From Gymnothorax reevesii (taxonomy: Eukaryota > Chordata > Actinopteri > Anguilliformes > Muraenidae): a DNA stretch of 64,000 nucleotides. Where the stretch lies: assembly GCA_029721435.1 (NCBI GenBank), contig CM056583.1, forward strand, positions 55,302,120 to 55,366,119, written 5' to 3'. Made by a program: the position numbers and the translations under genes. Each line of letters opens with the position of its first letter. The stretch's first letter is position 1. Below the pieces are notes generated by a model. That model made no database searches and was not told the DNA's origin. It was given only the letters and a program-made list of their open reading frames with translations. This document shows positions 1-12,500 of this stretch, one piece after another.

Positions 1-160
1 TGTGAAGGCACCATTAATGCTGAAAGGTACATACAGGTTTTGGAGCAACATATATTGCCATCCAAGCAACGTCTTTTGCAACGGATTTGCAAATCATTGT
101 ATTCTGTTTTTATCTACGATTTACATAACATGCCAACTTCACTGGTTTTGGGTTTGTAGA
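1..160 (+). mobile_element. Tc1-A deletion derivative, right part
   Basis: Matches the Tc1 copy at 53567-55160: transposase codons around [16 protein letters not shown], then an abrupt jump (near position 70) to the right terminal inverted repeat. Roughly 460 bp present in the other copy are missing, so it is an internally deleted, non-coding copy whose left part is outside the window. Confidence 0.85.
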
Positions 161-640
161 AAATGCTTCAGTGAATCAGAGGCCAGGGTGCCCATAATGT
201 ATTTCTAATCAAGCCTAAACATAACATCATATGGTCGGGTCAATCAGACAAATTAATACATCACGCCTGATCCAAATCTAACCAGTGGAACTGGAGAGGT
301 TACAAATGCATTGGCCAGTCAGAGGCCAGGGCGGCAATATTGGATTAACCCAAAAAATTACACTTGGCCACAGCCATGAGAGGAACATTCTTTACCAGCT
401 GTGATCGTAATCTGCCAGGTGGAACTTGAGAAGTCATCTAAAGAAAAAGTTGACAGACGGAGAGACTGACGGACGCTACACCTTACGAGTAGCTCATCCA
501 GGTAAGTTAATGGAGGGTGGGGGTGGGCGTGGGGGGGACTCTCCAAGCCAGCTTCAGCACATTTGCAGAAAAATTTATCTATGTCCATGAAACTGGTCAA
601 ACAAATTGAACCAAAACCAGGAAGTAATTCCGTCTGTTAC
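161..640. other. receptor intron, no recognisable content
   Basis: Sequence between the membrane-proximal D6 exon and the Tc1 remnant. An open minus-strand frame over 358-600 has no hydrophobic segment and no usable acceptor, so I do not call the transmembrane exon here. Confidence 0.5.
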
Positions 641-781
641 CGTAGTGAAGCGTCTTGAAGACCGTGCTGACGCTGTTCTCCTCTCCCGTGGCAGAGCTGG
701 CCATGACACGTACTTTGTAGTTGGTGCCAGGCAGCAGACGATCCAGAAGTACTTCCTGGAGCCCACTGTCCACTATGATGC
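641..781 (-). CDS. il31ra: receptor D6 exon, second half (membrane-proximal)
   Basis: A 141-nt exon, phase 1-1, reading [20 protein letters not shown] then [11 protein letters not shown]. It is the last fibronectin III half before the membrane. Acceptor CTCTTTCTCAG, donor GTAACA. The transmembrane exon that must follow is not in the window. Confidence 0.87.
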
Positions 782-3700
782 CTGAGAAAGAGAGAGAGAC
801 AAAAGGAGGAAGTGTTGGCTGAGACTCATTTAGCAGGCACTACTGCACCAGGCCATCTGCACAAAGTGGCTTGCACCGAAACCTACTCTGCTCAGGGCCT
901 GCGTCCGTAGAGTAGAACACCGTGTATGTCACGGTGAAGCCGCACCAATCCTCATGTGGCACTGCAGTCCAACTAACCAAGGCCCTTGTTGTCTCTTCTT
1001 CCACATTCACTGATTTAATCATCCCTGGTGCGGGAAAAGGAACGTACAAACAAGAACTCAGGAGCAAGTAAATACAATATGACCATTGCTCTGCTCTGAG
1101 ACAAAGGGCAGGGTTAAAGACAAGCACTGAGCTTCACACCCGCTGCTGGCCGACGTGAAGGAAGTCTGGTTTCCCGGCCAGGCTTTGTGCCGTATAGTGG
1201 AGTCACTGTAATGTTGTACTGTTTCAATGGCTGACCTACAGGAATGTGGGAGAAAACAATGAAAACAATTTCATTTTCATCACACATTTCTAAAGTTATA
1301 TTTTACATTTAAATACACTTACTCATTTGTGAGAGGCACCTCCCAAATAACAGCAACAAACCTGGTAATTCAGCTCATAAAACAGTAGCCTGAAGGCACT
1401 TTTCAACATCTCAAATCCACACCTCACAAAGCAGAATTGAGCTCTTCTGGGTTTATCCCAATCAGAACATCTCCTCAGATCAAGTAGCTTGATGGGATGT
1501 ACTCAGAGCTAATACTTCATCGATACTGTATTATCTCTCCGATTCATCACAAAGAAAAATTGGACTAAACCCTGCCAAATAGCTTCCCCTTTCTGCGACT
1601 GCCATCCATAATTTAGTGGTGTTTTTAATTCTTCGCCAGCAACAAGCTGAAAGGGTTGCAACTGCTTAATGGATTTAGTAAAGTAGTATCTGCTTAATGG
1701 AGTGCAACAGTATGCGAGACAATTGAATCCAATTGACAATATTATTCAATTTCACAAACCAGGACCTTCATCAGGAATTCTGTTTCCTGCCCTTGCTTTT
1801 AAACTGGGAAAGAAAAAGACCGTAAGAACGGAAGACTATCCAATACTCATTAAAAATGACTAAAAATTGTGCATCTCACAGCCTTTTAATTAATAACAGT
1901 CATTGCTTTGTGGAAATGAGCTGTATTTACGGTGCAACTGAAATTACCTCAAATACAGTAAGAAAGGCATACCACTGAATGTGATGTTTGTGGTTGCAGT
2001 TTTCTGAAAACTGTAATTTTCATCATCAGCAGACCAGTCCACCATGTATGCTGTGGGTGACTGAGACGGTGCGCTCCAACGGACGTGGATTTGATCATTA
2101 TAGGAGCACACCTGGGCTGCATCCACTGGTAACAACTCTGGAACAGGTACATTTTTAAGAATATTCAGGGAAAAAAATGGTCAGACTTCCTTTTTTTGCA
2201 GGATTTCAAGCTTTTAGTCGAGATTTAATTTTATTACTTTTTAAAATCAGCAGCTCCTTGATTTAACTGACAACATTGTTTATCAAATGGCTCAGATCAA
2301 TAACCAGGGCAATCTTGACTGCACATTCATGAGGTAAGCAAGAACAGTAGGGATTTAATCGTGACTAAAGAATCAGACAAACATACCTACTCCAGCAGCA
2401 GGGATGTTGATTTCATCCTCTGAGAAAACCTTGTCATCTCTATAAGCAACAATGCAGACGAAGTACTCCTGCTTGTCAACAATTACGGATGCATTCGAGT
2501 CACCTGGGTTACACAGCATGACTTCAGTATTGTTGTTTTCGGCCTTGAGAGTAAGCTTGTAGCCATTAATAGCCTCACATGATGAAGGAACCCCCTGGGT
2601 GAGGAGAATAATACCATTACATGTGCAAGGCGCAGCTGAATTTTTTGCCCAAAACTCAATCCATACCAATCAAACTAGGGAACGAAAACTGGGAAACTCC
2701 CTGCTCGTTTGATAAGTGAGATCCTTAATGTCTTCAAAGCATAACTTCATCATTGCTGTCTCTCTCTTTCACAGCGCTATTGCAACTTGTCACATCATTA
2801 ATGGAAGACGAGTACTTTCTGGTGCATTTTCAACACATCATGCATTTGTCTAGGCTCCTAAGAGGCCTTCAATCCCAGTAATAACCAAGATCACAGTAAC
2901 TACAGCACTCAACGTCAGGCTCAAGCATTAAGGTGGATGAAATAACGATGCCACGGCTGAGGTCTTACCTTCCACATCAGCTCGACTGTTCTGTTCCCTG
3001 CGTCATCAGCCCGCCTGATTTTTCTCCACAGTTGTAAATGCATGCTTTCCACTGTTAACAGATGTGACCAGAAGGAAACCCATTAAAATACAGTAAAATA
3101 CAGCTCTTCGCTGGTGTAGTTTTCCAAGCAAGATAGGGATGCCAAATTATTTCCAAAGCGACCAAATAGTTGATGTTCGATTGGCAGGTGTGTCGGTCAC
3201 AACAGCAGACAAATTATTGAAAGGACAAGGAAATGGATTGTCAAAATACAATCCAAGAGATCGACTCTTGAACAAATTGAAGCAAAGTGGATCATGTTGA
3301 CCAAAAAATGCCTTTACAAGAGAGATGTGTCTCTTTTGGAAGTCAATGTACTGACAAGTATGATTCCAGGGAATAATTTCTAAAGAGAAGCATGCTGACT
3401 TCACTTGAAGACCATTTTAAAACAAGAGTACAGAGGACAGTTCCATGACATGGTGCAAAAATGAAATTAAGTTCTTTCTTAGCAAAACCAACTAGAAAAT
3501 AAAGTTCGTGAACAAACTAAGTTAGCTTGACAAAGCCAAACTTATAAGGACGATGAAACCATTTCAAAACACCGCAAACCCCACCTCTCTTCAACAAACC
3601 GTCAAATAGTTTTGAAAGTCAAAAGCTAAGCAGGCTTCCTCAATTAACATGTGACGCTCTTGTGTTCAACAATTCAACCCCCTACTCTCTCTGATAGATG

Positions 3701-6456
3701 GATCAATAGTTACAACAGAAAAAAGTCAATCAGGAAAGGGAATGGGGCACTGTAGATTAAGCTGACCCATAACAATGTCCAACCCCAACCACAAACTCTC
3801 CAGGACAAACAGCTCAAAAGTTATGAAGGATGAAATATGATTCAAAAAGGCAAGGGCTTTGTCGATTCACGCTTGATCCATTCCTCAGTCCATCGACCCA
3901 ACCCTAAACTTGCCATCAAACGGATCAATAGTTGGAGAATAAAATATTGACCAATTTGGAAAGGGGCAGGGCATTGACAATTAACATACAACCAAACAAC
4001 CACCATCAGACAGGACTTCAACATTTAAAATGTGACTCTTTCCCAAATCCAATAAACCAGGCCCCAACCCTTCATGAAAAATGGTTTAATAGTTATGAAG
4101 AATCAAATATTAAGCAATTGGGAATGGGGGTGGGGCTTCTGCACTGCTCAACCTACACACAAAATTCCATATCAGAACTGTGGCACAGGACCCAGCCACA
4201 GAGAGCCTGGCACTTACCAGCGATAGGGGAGATGACTGTGATTGCGGGGCTCCAGTCACTCCAAAGAGGTGTCCATTTATCATTTAAAGCACATCGCACT
4301 GAGATGCTGTACCGAGTACATTGCCTCTCCACATTAATATGAAGCTTAGGCTCAGTGGATGTCTTCACATACTGAACAGAAAATGTCATCACAGGACTCA
4401 AAATACATTTTGCAAAGTAAACTTTCACAAATTTTCACAGATTACATTTTTACATTGAATTATTTTCAATCTTTCAATCTAAGAAGACTTGTTAATATAG
4501 ATACAAGGTCATTTTAGTTATACTCCCATATAGGATTCATTTTGATGATAGGGCTTAAAACTCGTACATGACCACAAATTTAGGGGGGAAAAAAAGAGAC
4601 GATGAACATGTATAGAAAAACATTTTTGACAAGGACTAGGCACAACCCATGTTTAAAAAAAACTACCCCATAATGTTGCCAGCTCTAAATTCAAAACTAA
4701 ATTGCCATCACTTATTCAACTGTGCTGAAATTAGTTGAAGTTTAAAGCACTTCATAATTACATCTGTACTATGGTGGCAATAAAAAAATATTTAAAAAGT
4801 AGTGAAACTGCTAATCAGTGACAGCAGAATTGGGATGACATGTGAGCTGTGGGACACTGACTGCATCATGAAATTTTTTTACCTTCTGCCTTGAGTCTCC
4901 TTGCTGGTAAGAGTACTGCACTTCATAGACAAAATCAAAGTATTTAAGGAGCTCAGGTTGTTTCCAAGTCACCTTCAGTTCTGCACTGTCAAAAAGAGGC
5001 ACTGCAACAACCTTCACAGGGGGATCCGTTTTCACTGGAGCCAGATAGACAGCATCATTACTATCTGAAATTTACTAACAAAGCTGAAGTTGACTGTACT
5101 TCTGGATAAAGAAGGTGCTCTGAATACACACCTACAAGGAGGAAATCCTATCACAACAATGACTCGTGTGTATAAACAAACCCCTCATTACCCAGCCATA
5201 CAAAAATAAAACATTCGTCACGAAAGGTTCTGGGGTCTCTGTTTTCCAAATGCATTCAAAAAGTCAGTGAGTATGGAAATAAAAATCACCCATTAGCGAG
5301 ATTCAGTTAAGTAATATGAAGACATAGACAGCAGGTACAGGAAAGCATGGAGTTTGCTTGAAGGGACTTGCCTGTTGAAAAAATTTCCATCAAATTCAAA
5401 ACATCTGAATCAACTCTACCCAGAGAACTGTTAGCAGTCACCCACACTTCAGTGCGGGTCATCAGGGGGTAAAAAGTCCAAGAGTTGCTTTTCGTTGTGT
5501 GGGTGGTTATGTCATTTCTGGAAACAAATGAGGTCCGAGTGGAAGTTAGAGACCAAGGCCTATTCTACATGCACAGAACCCAATGGCAGTCATGGGTCTA
5601 GCCCTACTTCTTCCCACATTACTTTTGGCCAATCAACTCTTTCACATCCATACAAAACAACAGTGGCCCAATTGGAACAGCACTGTTACCCCATTGTGAA
5701 CATTGTGACAATGTCATCCAAGGTTAAGCATGCATGTATCCTTCCCCTCACACACCCGCACACACACATGTACAAATCACAAGACTATTCTAAACTCAGG
5801 ACAAAACATAAGGGTCAACTAAAGTCTGATATGGCCAGAAGTCACCTTAGTACAGAGATTGTAAACTATAGATGAGAGGGTCATTTTCTCCAAGGATACT
5901 GGAGCTCTACCAATTACAGAATACACTGGAAACACCAAAGGGTGCAGAGTCAATGGTGGTCAACCAATTCCAATTTTATTACTTCAGGAATCATGGAGAG
6001 TAGTGTCATCCAGAGAGGGAAGGCGCACTAAAGGAAAACCACAACACCACCTGCAGTGCGAATGCAAACCTAAAAATCAAGGATATTAGATTTGAAGGAA
6101 ATAGCATAACATCAATATACTCACACGGTCCCATTAAAATCATATGTTTTCCTTGAAACTGTGTACGTGGTGTCGGGTATCGGGTCATCACCAACATCCC
6201 AACTGCATGTAAAACTTTTGTGCAGCACCGTTATACAGGAAACATTTGCTGGTTTCACTGGCCGCACTGTTGAAAGAAATTGTTTTTTCAAAGATCAGAA
6301 AAACAAGAGGCTTTCCATTGTCATCACATGGCCCAGGAAAGGTCGAATAACTCCAAGGCTATTTTACCAAGAACATGATCACACATCATTAACTCTTTCC
6401 ACAATAATAAATTTTTTTTAATTAATTAATTAAATTAATTTAAAAAAAAAAAATAT

Positions 6457-6504
<48 letters not shown>

Positions 6505-9500
6505 AACACACGCAGTATATATAAAAATGTTTTGTAACATGATATAGTCAGAATATAGTTCAGCATGTCTGGAATTGACTGGTGCAACAATTTCACAAGA
6601 TGGCGCAAGCCAGGCAACAGTCATCATTCCAGATCCTGAGGAGCTGCAGGGTCTCCTTTTTTTCTCCTTCATATCTGCAGTCACTCTGAATCAAAGTGAT
6701 CAGTGGCCTGATGCCTGCTGCGTATGCACCAAAAGATGACTCATGAAATTGTAGAACCATGATGAGGAAGGCTCGTCAGTCGAGAATTCACAAGGTCCAT
6801 CTGCACTTTCGAGATTTTTGAGAAAATCGCAATTGATAATCCAGAAGTCTGTACCGTCAATTCTTTATCAGTCTGCAGTCTGTTTTCCGTTGAATAAGTA
6901 GTTTACTGTGTGGCTTAAATCAGCCTAGCATATCTCTCCTATTAAGGCATCTTCCCAGAATTCTTGATAACCAATTTTTTCAGATAGACCATTGGAACTT
7001 CAGAATTGATCTAATTTTGACATTACAAGGGTCTATCTGCAAATTGCATTGTTTCAAAAAAATAGACCAGTGAAGGATCCGGCCTCAAAATTGCCATTTA
7101 GAGGAACCATTATATTTTTTGATTTATTTTATTTCATCAAATATGAAATTATTCAAGCCAACGAGTACTTAACAACTTCTCATTCATTAACACACATTTT
7201 GGTAAAGATCCTAAACCATTACCGCACTTGCTTGATAATGTCATTACCTCCGCCAAGGAGGTTATGTTTTAGGCAGCATTTGTCTGTTTGTTAGCAAGAT
7301 GACTCAAGTGATGCACCGATTTTGATGAAATTTTCAGAGAATGTGGGTATTAAGTCAAGGAACACGTGATTAAATTTTGGCATATCTAGGCCAAAGTACG
7401 ACTGAGATATACGCCAAAGTTCAAGATTTCAAGTCTTTCCAATGGGCTGGAATTCCAATTGCCGTGCTTTTGGGTTTTGCTGCCCCTTGGCGGAGGTCTG
7501 CGCTCTCAGTGCTTTTCTAGTTAGGATCTGCACCGAAACACAGCGTGTTAATACAACAAAGGTTGGGACAAAGATTGAGTTGTGAATAAAATGAAAATGC
7601 AATGACTTTCAGATATTGGCTCTCACAGGAGCCAATATGTTATTTACAATAAAACAAAACATTTCAAATGTTGAAACTGAGACATTAGAAAATGAGCTTA
7701 TTTCAAATTTTTTGGCTGCAACGGGTCTCAAAAAAGTGGGGACACAGGCAAAAGAGGGCTGAAAAAGCAATTAATATATAAGAGAATCAGCTGAAAGAAC
7801 ATTTAGCGAGTACTTAAGTTAACTGGCATCAGGTGTGAAACATGATTGGCCATAAAAGGGAGGTCTTAGAGAGTCTCTCGGAAGTTAAGATGGCCAGAGG
7901 CTCTCCAACCTGTGAAGGCTTGCGAAAAAAAATTGAGGAATACTTTAAAAACAATGTTCCTCAACGTCAAATCGCAAAGACTTTGAAGGTCTCATCATCG
8001 ACAGTGCATAAGATCATCAAAAGATTCAGTGAAACTGGAAAAATCTCTGTACATAAGGGACAAGGCCAAAGACCTTTACTGGATGCCCGTGATCATCTTG
8101 CCCTCCGATGCTACTACATCACTCACCGGCATGATTCTGTCATTCACATTACTAAATAGGCCCAGGAATACTTCAAGAAACCACTGTCTGGAAACAAAGT
8201 CTGCCGTGCAATCCACAGATGCCACCTTAAACTCAATTATGCAAAAAGGAAGCCATTGTTGAGCATGATCCAGAAGCGCCGCGGTGTTCTGTGGGCCAAG
8301 GTTCATTTAAAATGGACTGTAGCAAAGTGGCAAAGTGTCCTTTGGTCAGACGAGTCCAAATTTGACATTCTTGTTGAAAATCAAGGGCGTCAAGTCCTTC
8401 AGGCTAAAGAGGAGAAAGACCACCCCTCCTGTAATGAGCATTCAGTTCAAAAGCCAGCATCTCTGATGGTATGGGGATGCATCAGTGCATATGGTGTGGG
8501 ACACTTGAATGTTTTAAAAAGTACCATGAATGCGGAAAGGTATATATAAAGGTTTTTGAGCAACATATGCTCCCCTCCAGATGACATTTCAGCAGAATAA
8601 TACAAAACCAAATACGACAGCAATTACAACAGCATGGCTTAGTAGTTGGAGAGTCTGTGTGCTGAACTGGCCTGCCTGCAGTCCTGATCTTTCACCAGTT
8701 GAGAACATTTGACGCATAATTAAATGAAAAGTCAGTCAAAGGAGACCCAAAACTCTCCAGCAGCTGGGAAGCCTGTATTAAACAAGAGTGGGATCAAATT
8801 CCAATGGTTGAACTCAAGAAACTTGTCTCCTCAATGCCCAGACGCCTCCACTCTGTTAAAAAGAGGGGATGCTACACCATGGTAAACAGGGCCACGTCAC
8901 AACTTTTTTGATACCAGTAGCAGCCTTCAAATTTGAGATGAGCTCATTTTGTGGATAAATTTATAAAATTTCTCAGTTTCAACATTTGTTATATTATCTC
9001 TGCTCTATTGTGAAAAAAATGCTGGCTGATGTGATTTGAAAGTCACTGTGTTTTGATTTTATACACAATTTACACTGTCCCAACTATTTCGAAATTAGGG
9101 TTGTAAATTAGAAGTTGTTACGCATAAAAGTAGACTTTGCTTATGCTTCACTCACAACCCGCCGAAAGAGTTTTGAACAGGAACAGGTTGCAGACTTTGG
9201 TAGCTTGTAGCCGAGCCACAGGGTCACAATGAACACGAGGGAAAGTTTGGGAAAGAGTACGGGCAAAGTACTTGTCAAGTACAGGTTGCATTGCCTTGAC
9301 TTGCTCGAGGCGTGGGAAAAATTGCGGAATTAGCCCCTGGAAAGCGTATGTCTGCCACACGTTATCAGTGCGTCCACAGTGAGTGTGGAGTGCGTGTGAC
9401 TTGCATTTAACAAGTTTCGTGCACAAGAATTATGGGCCGCACTTGTGACAATTGTGATTAGCACGTGACGTAATCAAGCGCTATATGAAGCTGGGTATGT

Positions 9501-12500
9501 TTCACAATGACCTAGGAAGGACGAAAATAAAAACTGCTACTGCTAAACACTGCTATTTTGCATGGCCGTGTGTTCAATACTCACTGAACACTTCTATGTT
9601 TGTTCCTCCCAGAACAATATCCTTCCCTCCCACATTGATGAGGCATGTCACCATTCCACTTTTAAGGATGAAATTTCGAATGGTCACCGCAGGAATAGTT
9701 GAATTAACCATAGTATACATGTCTTCATCAAGCTTTTTTTCATTGAGCATCCAAAACAGCTTCTCGGGGCGATATGATGGAACATCACGACAGAAACTGC
9801 CATCAGGAGCTTTGAACATAACTTGGATGTCATCACCCAGAGGAATGACTGGATCTTTTGGGTAAATGGCACATTGCCCAGTTTCTTTTTTAGATGCTCC
9901 TAAAACAAAGAGCATTATTATACATGCAATGGAGGATCAGGCAGAAATTTACATTAGATAAACAAACGCAAATCAAACGTCCTTTTCTCCAAACTGTACT
10001 GTCATATCCACAATACAATGAACGTTTCTGCAATTACAAACCCCAATTCAAATGAAGTTGGGACGCTGTGTAAAACGTAAATAAAAACAGAATACAAGGA
10101 TTTGCAATATACCTACATATATTCAAATTAATACACTACAAAGACAAGATATTTCCACAGGCGAACAGGTTAATTGGAAGTGTTGTGTCTCATTGGAAGT
10201 GTCATGATCAGGTGTAAAAGGAGCATCCCCAAAAGGCTCAGTCATTAACAAGCAAGGATGGGGTGAGGTTCACCACTTTGTGAACAACTACGCAAACAAA
10301 TAGTCCAATAGTTTCTCAATGTGCAATTGCAAGGAATTCAGGGATTTTATCTACAGTCCAAGAGATTCAGAGAATCCGGAGAAATCTCTACACGTCAGAA
10401 GCAAGGCCGAAAATCGACATTGAATGGCCATAACCATCGGTCCCTGAGGCAACATTGCATTAAAAACAGTCATCATTCAAGGATATGGGGTCAGTTCATG
10501 TCAAATCACCCAGGGGTGGTTGCGGCACCATTTTCAAATTTAACAAGCTTCCACTAACTTAAAAGATAATGCCAAAAGAACATAGCATGCAAAATTTTAC
10601 ATCTCTAATTCAAAAAGTTTTCAAGCAAAATAGTTTAAGTTTCAGCAATTTAAGCCTGAACCAGCCCCCCCTAATCCTCAAGGGTATTTTTTAGAAAATG
10701 AAGTGCTTGTATCTCAGCTTCTAGGCAACATAGCATCACCAAATTTGACGTGCAAGTTCTCTATAAGTAGCTTGTTAAATAGAACCCTTCCTACCCTTCC
10801 TAGCTTCCTAGCTAGTGTGTAGTAGGTACTGGAGCTTGTCAAAAAATGCCCAAATTAACAAAAAATAAGCTCGCAAATGAGTTTTAGAAACCCTAAAAAA
10901 CAAGAAATAGTGCTCATACCTGCTATAATACCCTCCAGTTCCATTCTTAACAACATTATGCAGTATTTTAACAAATAAGAGCCCCTTAGCTTCATTATCT
11001 GCAGAGATATAATCAGCTGAATTTCTAATCAGAGTGAAAATTATCGAAAATTGCCTAAATTCGACAGGCCAGAAGCCAGTGTAGCACAGGTGGCAGGGAT
11101 AGGAAACTTTGTGCAGGAAAGCATCTATCATTTGGCTGTTTCCCCATAATAATTGCAAGTTTTCCCCATCACAGTATCATTGAATTTTTTTCACATTTTG
11201 TTAGCCATTATCGGTAATTGATGATTCCAGATCACATGCTGCAACAGAGGTTCAGCTTGGCAAAAACAATTGCAGGTACTCGGGATAGCCATCGTTTTAT
11301 TCCCTTGTCAACTCAGGAGTTGGGAGTGAGCAGAGACTCTGGAGATGATCAGTTCTTTATTGCCAAGCAAAGGAGCAAGTCTGTGCTTACAGAACAAGAC
11401 CTGAAAGTCGGCCAATATATTGCTTGTGTCTATAATGCCAAGTGGTGGTTAGGCATCGCTGAACAAACAGCTGAGGAGCATGGAGATGTACTGGTGTTGT
11501 TTATGCATCCAAGTGGACCAGCAGTCTCTTTCAAATGGCCAGACAGGGAAGACAGATGTTGGGTTCCTGTGCAGCATGTACTGTGTATAATACCAGCGCC
11601 GAGCACAAACAGGAGAGCCTGTGTCTACAGACTCAACTCAAAAATGAAAGAAAATGTTGCCAAGGCCTTTGAAGAGTTTAAAGATAACCACACGTAATAA
11701 TGGTAATAGTGCCTGTTAACCTGCTGACCATGGTGTTTGCTGACTATTGTTGTTGTACTTGTAATTATCAGAACCATGCTCATGTAGTCACGTGACAAGT
11801 TCAATGAGTGAGAGCAACCTCTAACCTTACAGTTACACAATGGAATACACCTTTGTTTAATGTGCAATAAAGCAGTTAAATCTTTAGTTCATAACAAACA
11901 TTGGATGCATGTTCAATCATCAATGTTTGTAATGCCACTTTGGTGTATTACTGCTGATCTGCTGAGATGGCAACAGCTGAACCTCTTATCTAAATATTTC
12001 TGAAATATAGTCAGCCTGGTTTTTGGAAATAAAGTCAGTTGGCCTTATACTAACTGATGTGCTCCCCTGTTATTTCTGTATATAATACTGCTTTAGTACA
12101 CTTAGTACATTTCCTGAGGTTATCCTATGAAATCCAAACTATTCAGTAACACTGATGTACCAGTCTAAGTAATATATAGTGATTATGGTAAGAATCATCA
12201 ATTACCTATAATGGCTTGCAAAATGTGAAAAATTCTATGATACTGTGATGGGGAAAACTTGCAATTATTATGTGGAAACAGCCAAACGATAGATGCTTTC
12301 CACCACAAAGTTTCATATCCCTGCCACCTGTGCTACACTGGCTTCTGGCCTGTCGAATTTTGGCAATTTTCGATAATTTTCACTGATTAGAAATTCAGCT
12401 GATTATATCTCTGCAGATAATGAAGCTAAGGGGCTCTTATTTGTTAAAATACTGCATAATGTTGTTAAGAATGGAACTGGAGGGTATTAGAGCAGGTATG

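Noticed and set aside
358..600. Possible transmembrane or cytoplasmic receptor exon
   Set aside because: No hydrophobic stretch, no acceptor in phase 1, low-complexity histidine/proline run only.
3932..4342. 136-codon plus-strand frame
   Set aside because: Runs antisense through the tandem repeat and the WSXWS exon; chance frame.
6161..6421. 86-codon plus-strand open frame
   Set aside because: It is the antisense shadow of the receptor D2 exon at 6266-6125; the minus strand has proper splice sites and the receptor motif.
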